From Stictocephala bisonia (taxonomy: Eukaryota; Arthropoda; Insecta; Hemiptera; Membracidae), in contig JAQJVL010000327.1 in NCBI GenBank assembly GCA_035578905.1, positions 319,001-383,000 of the forward strand: DNA of 64,000 bases, read 5' to 3'. The notes under the pieces were generated by a model. It had not been told where the DNA came from. It made no database searches and was given only the letters and a program-made list of their open reading frames with translations. Positions 58,123 to 64,000 of this stretch are shown one piece after another (position 1 is the first letter of the stretch; the number at the start of each line of letters is the position of its first letter). The position numbers and the translations under genes are program-made.

Positions 58123-58312
58123 ATTAGTCGTGGGGTTTCTCGTAGTCCCCCTCCTGGCTGGTTCGATGTCTCCAGGCCTGGAGCCTGCTGATTGCCCCGA
58201 GATGACAACCAGTCCATCGGTGAGCCGGACCACATTCAACGCTAACGTCTTCTGCTCGCTGTTCTCCGTGAGTTTTCTTACAGTCCCTAGACATTCTCCG
58301 ATGTTATTGTAA
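57767..58312 (+). CDS. Unrecognised Pro/Ser/Thr-rich ORF, right copy
   Basis: A plus-strand 181-codon frame; residues about 15-125 match the left copy. Beyond the arm it continues with LVVGFLVVPLLAGSMSPGLE and then a Thr/Ser-rich end. DNA resembling this extra part recurs at 58485-58556 (GGGCTTCTCGTAGTCC and TGTCCAATGTCTCCAG), so at least three related pieces lie in this 1.6 kb. Function unknown. Confidence 0.35.
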   Translation: MEQVSHCNITSSAPTLHLSSNLRNINPWNGKSTMSAEASAPRKTSMLENALKGVISDEALEEPTIMNSRPCSPTDSVVPILFSPLPSPMPDLENAATAPRTYPKPASENSATPRPSNEPLVVGFLVVPLLAGSMSPGLEPADCPEMTTSPSVSRTTFNANVFCSLFSVSFLTVPRHSPMLL

Positions 58313-58598
58313 GGTGAAAATTTTGAAATAATTAATATAGATGATTAAAACAAACATATTCCAAGTCGTTTTACGAAAGTCGGTTAATAAATAACTGAGA
58401 AATGGAAGAAATACGTGTTTATTTTAGTGGCCTTAAAAAAGACCGTTATGTTCAAACTCAATTGTTTGTCTAAGTCTGGCTTTTGGTCGCAGGGCTTCTC
58501 GTAGTCCTTCTTTGGTTGTCCAATGTCTCCAGACCTGGATCCTACTAATACCCGACTACCATATAGACGATGCCATCAGTTTGTGTTGCGTCCATCTT

Positions 58599-59412
58599 TA
58601 ATATCGCAGTTATATATAGACTTATTTTTACCAAACAACTTGCTATCATCTTGTATTTATTCCTTCCATGCTTTTGTTGTACTAATAGGTTTTAACAATT
58701 GCGTGTCAATTAAAAACATAAATAACTTTTTAAATTTTAGACCGCTTAAAGTAAAACCAGTTGCAATCTATTTGTATCCTGTGGGTTTATACAGTCACCA
58801 AACCGTTTCAAATGACTTATCGTTTGTTTGTGCTACAACAATATTTTTGTCTTTTTCTTAATATCGCGGTTATTTATGTATAGTTTTAACAAACAACTTA
58901 CTATCAATTTATATTTAATGTTTCTATGGCATATTACTCATTAATAGGCTTTAACTATTGTGTATAACCTAAACACACTTTCAGTAGGCTGTAAATAATG
59001 CTCAACATACCTGTACAAGATGTGTATTGTTAGAAGGAAGTGTAACTCCGTCAATTATAAGCCGATTGTAATGAAACAAAAATCATCCTATTTGTATCTT
59101 GGGACCCTATCTAAACACACTTTCAGTAGGCTGTAAAAATAATGCTCAAAATACCTATACAAGATCTGTATTGTTAGAAAGAAGTGTAACTTCGTCAATT
59201 ATAAGCCGATTTTAATGCAACAAAAATCATCCTATTTGTATCTTGTGACTATCTAAAACACCTTTAAGCAGGCTGTAAATAATGCTCAACATATCTGTAC
59301 AAGATGTGTATTGTTAGAGGGGTGTATAACTCCGTCATTTATAAGCCGATTGTAGTGAAACAAGGTACATTCTATTTCCATTCTGTGATTATATCCAACC
59401 ACACGTTCAAAT
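58599..59412. repeat. Complex tandem repeat region, 143-bp and about 260-bp periods
   Basis: A 142-143 bp unit containing CACACTTTCAGTAGGCTGTAAA starts at 58974, 59116 and 59259, with partial copies upstream (58790) and at 59400. A second duplication pairs 58599-58715 with 58861-58965 (ATATCGC(A/G)GTTAT to TTAATAGG(T/C)TTTAAC). Confidence 0.8.
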
Positions 59413-59415
59413 AGG

Positions 59416-59694
59416 TTGTATCGCATCATTCTATCCAGTACTTCTGAACTGCACAGATCTCAGTTAAATACAATGGATAACTTCAGTTCTGAAGAGAATC
59501 AGATTCGTGTTGTTAGCCCTTCAACTCGTACATCGAGGCCAGGCAGTGACGTAGTTCAAGATCAACCATCAGAACACACACGGATACAAGTAAAACAGCT
59601 GAGGAAAATAATAGAAGCATCCACCCTCATCACTATTTACCTAAGAAAATGTTCCATCACTTGCACACTTCCACCTAGAGACTTGTACAGGTAA
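59416..59694 (+). CDS. Unrecognised short ORF
   Basis: A 92-codon ORF with a second ATG at 59471 in a better context (TACAATGGATAAC). The product is Ser/Glu-rich and polar in the middle (NFSSEENQ to RPGSDVVQD). No known motif. It may be part of an old transposon gene or chance. Confidence 0.25.
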   Translation: MYRIILSSTSELHRSQLNTMDNFSSEENQIRVVSPSTRTSRPGSDVVQDQPSEHTRIQVKQLRKIIEASTLITIYLRKCSITCTLPPRDLYR

Positions 59695-60640
59695 CATCTA
59701 CCACTGATAAAGATGAATACCAACTTGGTGATTATTATGTTAGAGTTAAGGTTTGCAAAACCCGACTGGAGTTCGGAGACTAAAGAAAAACTTAATAGTA
59801 TGGCTGAAAAGTGGAGACTGTTGAAAATATCAAATATAAACTGAAATTTACGAAAACTACGATTGGATGGTTCGGTTCGCGTTTTGTTGAATGTATGTAG
59901 GTAAATCCCAATACTACTTACGGTCCTAATTGTTGTGTTTGCAGTAGTGTAAGACATCATGAATACTATTTTATTTTATTTTATTAATCGAAAGCATAGG
60001 TCGTAGAGTGTGTGGAGAAGACGTTTACAATACACTGATGGCCGACCTGAAAGGAAGTAACAAAGCACAAGACAGAAGAGTCCGAGAAAAAACAATATAG
60101 TTATTAAGTTTGATTTGTAAATAAACAAACAATTGAATAAAAATAGCCTTCTTACACAGAAGCCATTAAAAAAAAAAAAAAACAACCTCAATGTCCTTGA
60201 CCTACTTCACACCCACCCATAACGTCACGCCCAGCCCTGACATCCCACAATGGCATCACTCCTACCCATCAAATAAATGCTGAATCAGCTGTTGTCCCAG
60301 AACGGGCAAATCCCACTACTAACATGCCTTCACCATTTATAATTGAAGTAGTAAATCAAAGTATAAAATTGAGTTGGTCAAACTTTTAGATGAAAAATAC
60401 TCTTAGATATAAAAGAATTTGAAGTTATAAAAGATCATTCAGTTTTCATTAGAACTCTGGACACATGATTCCCACTGGAATTATTTTGCAGCATTCTAAA
60501 ATAATGAAAATAACATGTTGTCGTCTGGAGAAACTGAAAGACGTTTTAAAGAATGTTAGAAAGGACACCTAGTCAAAGGTGGATTCGACTTACCCCATAA
60601 TGCTAATGTAGGCACAATGTAACATGCTCAAACTTACATA
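59695..60640. other. AT-rich DNA, no gene seen
   Basis: A poly-A tract near 60168-60182 is the only notable tract; it could mark a retroposed sequence. Confidence 0.45.
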
Positions 60641-60652
60641 GTAGGGTAAATC

Positions 60653-61087
60653 CGGGAGAGTCGCCGCATACGGGATAGATTGCGCACCCCCTCTAGTTTT
60701 TGTGTCTGCCGTTAGAGTGTGCGCAGATGAGCACTGCAGTTGCTCAGTGGACGCTGCTTTACTGTACAAGTGGTTTTGTTTCGATCGCTCAAGTTTTACG
60801 CCAGTTTTAAAGGAATTATTCAGGTAAGACCCAGATTTCTTCACCGAATGTTTTTCAGCATGATGTTAAATTAGTAATCTATGCCTAACTGCATAGTTTT
60901 TCTTACTGTATAAGGCATTGCAGCAACAGTTTGTTGTGTTAGGAGTGTACCAGTCTCTTTCCGACCATCTTGGTCGACAAGACCATACCGTTGTAGGGTG
61001 CGGCATCTCTCCCGTACAAATGGGATAGATGCCGCAGTCAAATCTAGTATACATGCCGCATTTTTCCCTTAAGGGATATTTGCCGCA
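60653..61087. repeat. Left subterminal repeats, GGGATAxATGCCGCA type
   Basis: Related 15-16 bp motifs occur at 60653 (in the TIR), 60670, 60999 (inverted), 61022, 61046 and 61073. All carry GCCGCA or a close variant preceded by an ATA-containing block. They probably bind the transposase. Confidence 0.75.
60760..60823 (+). other. Predicted 5' noncoding exon of the Tigger-like transposase
   Basis: It ends with TTCAG|GTAAGAC, a strong splice donor (60823/60824). The next acceptor TTCATTGCAG ends at 61407, 10 bases before the start codon. The exon start is not defined by the sequence. Confidence 0.55.
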
Positions 61088-61417
61088 CCATTCATATAAC
61101 AGTTTTAACTTATTAAAAATCTTTTTAATACATTATTTTATTGCTTTTAAATACCCATTTATGTTCCATAAAAGGATATTGTGATAACTTTTAGGTCTTT
61201 GGAACATAATACAAACGTTATAGGTATTATTTTTATTATTATTTTTATTATAGTATTATTTATATTATTATTATATTATTATTTATATTTTCCTATACTT
61301 GAACCCTTTTATGGTAACAAATGTATAGCGTATGAATAAAAACTGTGAATTATTTTAATATTTATTTTAATTATTTTTTAATTCAATTTTAATATGATTC
61401 ATTGCAGGCTTCGTACT

Positions 61418-63398
61418 ATGCCAACTTTCTACAAGAGAAAACCGGGGACCAAACCTCGTGGTCTTTGGGATCCGGAGAGATTGAAGGAAGCTATAACAAG
61501 GATTCAAGCAGGAGAAATATCTTTTCGAGAAGCGAAAAGATACTACGGGGTACCCGCTAGAACCTTGAAAAGAAGGATGGATTCGGGTAACACTAATGCT
61601 GCTGGCCATGGCCCTACAGGTAGGCCATTTTTACTTTTATATTAGCCTATTTTTGGATGGTACTATTAGCTAAATTAATAAGATGTCAAGTTTTACATAG
61701 CCTATCTCAAGGTGTAAATTTCCATTGAACACATGTAGACCTACGATAAACCACACTAAATCATGTTGTGGAATTTCAGGTAGCCTTGGACGTGAAAATG
61801 AAGAAAGGCTTGTGAAACACATAAAAAAACTTGGTGATGCTGGTTTTTGTCCTGATCAAAAAGCTGTAAGGAAAATGGCATATGAATTTGCAGTTTCCCT
61901 GGGTATTAGACATAAATTCAACAATGAAATGAAGATTGCTGGATATGATTGGCTTTGGAGTTTTATGCGTCGAAACCCACAACTATCAATAAGAAAAGCA
62001 GAAGGGTTATCAATAGCCAGAGGAAGAGGACTTAGTAGGGAGGCGGCAGACACCTTTTACAATCTCCTACAGAGAGAAATCGAACTGTATGAACTCCAAG
62101 ACAAGCCTCAGAGTATTTTCAACGTAGATGAAAGTGGGATCCAACTCATTAATAAAGTTGGAAAGGTTATGGCTAAAAAGGGAGCAAAGGTAGTCAATAA
62201 AATTACTACAGGAGAAAAAGGTGAGACGGTGAGTTTAGTGGCTTGTTGTTCAGCTGAAGGCAGGTTTCTTCCTCCAGCGTTAATCTACAAGGGGAAAAAT
62301 CTAAAACCTGAATTCCAAGATGGGCTTCCTGCAGGATCTAAAGTATTTATGAACCCAAAATCAGCGTACATCAATAGTGAGATATTTATTAAATGGTTTG
62401 AAGAAGTGTTCCTGCCCCGAAAGGCACCGGGAAGAAACATCTTGATTCTAGATGGACACTGCTCCCACGTTTCTTCTATCACGCTCCTTGAACTTGCTGA
62501 AGCTCAAGAAGTAACTTTGCTCTGCCTACCGCCCCACACGACACATGCTTTACAACCACTAGACAAGGCTTTTTTCGGGCCATTGAAAAGTTATTTTAAA
62601 ACTGCTAGCAATACCTGGGTTGAACAACATGTTGGCCGTTCACTAACAAGGTATCAGGTAGGCCCTTTGATATGTGAAGCATGGGAAAAGGCAGCATCAG
62701 TAGGAAACGGCACAAGTGGTTTTAGAGCTACTGGCATCTTTCCTCTCAACAAAAATATTCTTCCAGACTACCTATTTGCAATTTCAGATAACATGGTGCC
62801 TGATTCTGAAGACAGGTCTACTCAAGCTCAATTAAAAAACGGACCAAATGTTTCAAATTCTTTGAACAATGGACCAAAACCTGGATGTAGCAAAGACATC
62901 CAACCTAATCGTACACAGACTAGTTGTGGCCAAGACAGCCAATCCATTAGTTGTCATGACAAGATTGAATCCAAATCCGAAGGAACACCTTCAAAGTTTC
63001 TGGTCAAAATTTCACCAATTCCAAGACTTAATGATCCAGCAAAGACAACAAAGAGAACAAAGAAGGGAGCAGTGGTGCTTACTTCAAAGGAAAACCGGGA
63101 ATGTCTGAAAAAGAGGATGAATCAAAAGACAGAAAAAGAGGCTAAACAAGCAACAAAGAGAAAGTTATATACTGATCCCGAGAATCCCAGTGCCTTGGAT
63201 AGCAAAGCTAAAATATTAAAAAAGTCATCCCTGGAAACATGCAAAGAATGCGATGAACTTTATGAAGAGACCAAAAAGAAGTGTGACTGGCTATGTTGTG
63301 CATCGTGCAAGTTTTGGCTGCACGAGGATTGTACCATTTTTGATATTTTTTGTGTAGATTGTGGGAGGGAAAACAAAAAGAAAGCTAAACAACTTTGA
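61418..63398 (+). CDS. pogo/Tigger-like transposase, intact, spliced
   Basis: Join 61418-61619 and 61780-63398 (606 codons plus stop). The donor ACAG|GTAGG and the acceptor TTTCAG|GT keep the frame through a Gly codon. Residues about 1-65 hold a Psq-type HTH (ISFREAKRYYGVPARTLKRR), residues about 70-160 the second DNA-binding domain (FNNEMKIAGYDWLWSFMRRN). The DDE_1-type catalytic triad is Asp184 (FNVDESG), Asp292 (LILDGHCSH) and Asp329 (LQPLDKAFF); FRATGIFPLN follows. A Lys-rich region precedes a Cys/His C-terminus at about 555-600 (CKECDELY to WLCCASCKFWLHEDC to FCVDC), PHD-like and probably zinc-binding. It cuts and pastes the element in the nucleus. The start ATG at 61418 lies just after the splice acceptor; an upstream ATG at 61394 would be intronic. 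No break was seen. Confidence 0.88.
61620..61779 (+). other. Predicted 160-bp intron in Tigger-like transposase
   Basis: GTAGGCC at the donor and GGAATTTCAG at the acceptor; it contains in-frame stops and separates the HTH exon from the catalytic exon. Confidence 0.8.
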
Positions 63399-63558
63399 AT
63401 ACTAATATATGATTTGAACATAGGCCTATGTTGTTCAACATAAATTAAAAGTATGTATAATTTGAACACATTAACTCTAGAAACTATTGAAAAGCAATAA
63501 AAATACATTAATTAACAATGTTGTCTTTTTAGTTTCACCCTACATTATGATTTTCAGC

Positions 63559-63807
63559 ACGTGGCATATCACCCGTAGGTGTGCGGCATGTCTACCGGGG
63601 TATAGGGTATATACGCCGCATTGCAATAGTTTTTTAGATGTTAAAATATGTGTTCAAGGTTTGTATTTAAAAATCTTTTTTAAATATTATATTATAATAA
63701 ACTAGTTTGTTTATGTATTTAAACAAATATTAGTACAAAAAGTGCATAGATGGGCTGTATATTTAATAAATTGAAAATGTGCGGCGACTCTCCCGGATTT
63801 ACCCTAC
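63559..63807. repeat. Right subterminal repeats of the Tigger-like element
   Basis: The same motif occurs at 63559 (inverted, degenerate), 63582 (inverted), 63605 and in the right TIR (63780). Fewer copies than on the left give an asymmetric element. Confidence 0.7.
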
Positions 63808-64000
63808 TTAAAAACGTTTAAAATTGATAATGTTTTTTATGATAAGGAAAATGGAAATAATTTAATGTCCCTTCTACCAATCTATTATGTTTATTATTGT
63901 TTGTTTTTTACTTGTTTCTTAATTGTATAACTCAAATTATACTTAAGAATACAAAAATATTAAAAGTATGAATACTAACTCTTTACAGTAATACTTGGAA
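63808..64000. other. AT-rich DNA to the window end
   Basis: No feature is seen. Confidence 0.5.

Larger units (their letters stand above)
60641..63807 (+). mobile_element. Apparently intact pogo/Tigger-like DNA transposon, 3,167 bp
   Basis: The terminal 28 bp (60641-60668 and inverted 63780-63807) are identical, starting GTAGGGTAAATCCGGGAGAG and ending TCGCCGCA. TA precedes the left end; the right flank reads TTA, so the expected TA duplication is only approximate. The element encloses one spliced transposase gene without internal stops. Perfect ends plus an open gene suggest recent activity. Confidence 0.9.

Overview
The window is AT-rich eukaryotic DNA, most likely from an insect. The evidence is short (TTAGG)n blocks (the usual insect telomere motif), spliced transposase genes, Jockey-like and Penelope-like retroelements, and a densovirus-like capsid fragment. 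No ordinary host gene could be recognised. Almost everything identifiable is a mobile element, a relic of one, a tandem repeat array or a viral fossil, separated by AT-rich DNA in which I see no feature. The species cannot be named from this sequence; a hemipteroid insect is only a guess.

Layout. 0-10 kb: a 110-bp tandem repeat, a decayed reverse transcriptase (RT) relic (3.1-3.5 kb), a 5'-truncated Jockey-like retrotransposon (5.9-7.4 kb) and a hammerhead-like motif (8.6 kb). 10-17 kb: a transposase pseudogene (copy A) whose first codons are split by a G-rich minisatellite block flanked by an 8-bp direct repeat, then further non-LTR relics and a second G-rich minisatellite. 17-26 kb: satellites with 123-bp, 48-bp and 63-bp units, a third and fourth G-rich minisatellite, and a Jockey-like 3' end. 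27-29 kb: a large palindrome made from a Penelope-like element (GIY-YIG relic) whose two arms carry hammerhead-like motifs. 29.8-30.5 kb: a 672-bp inverted-repeat element with 8-bp target-site duplication that carries TTAGG arrays. 32.8-37.9 kb: a 98-bp satellite interrupted first by a non-LTR fragment and then by a 2.44-kb piggyBac element sitting in a TTAA of the satellite. 39.2 kb: densovirus-like capsid fragment. 41.5-42.1 kb: a second inverted-repeat structure with a CCTAA array in the middle. 42.6-43.2 kb: 126 uninterrupted CATTT units grown from a retroposon tail. 44.9-47 kb: unrecognised decayed ORFs. 48.3-52.9 kb: a pogo-like pseudogene invaded by a hAT element that has its own 96-bp tandem repeat leader. 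53.3-56.6 kb: copy B of the copy A transposase family, with terminal inverted repeats, subterminal repeats, an intron and DDE residues, but frameshifted. 57-58.1 kb: divergent inverted duplicate ORFs. 60.6-63.8 kb: an apparently intact pogo/Tigger-like transposon with perfect 28-bp TIRs and an open, spliced 606-codon transposase.

How the parts relate. The elements do not form a pathway; they record layered insertions: satellite, then retroelement and piggyBac; pogo, then hAT; copy A transposase, then mobile minisatellite. The most promising items are the intact Tigger-like element with its repeated GCCGCA-type subterminal motif, the complete-ended copy B element with repeated TIR-core motifs, the minisatellite that appears to have moved as a unit, and two inverted-repeat elements that carry telomere-type repeats.
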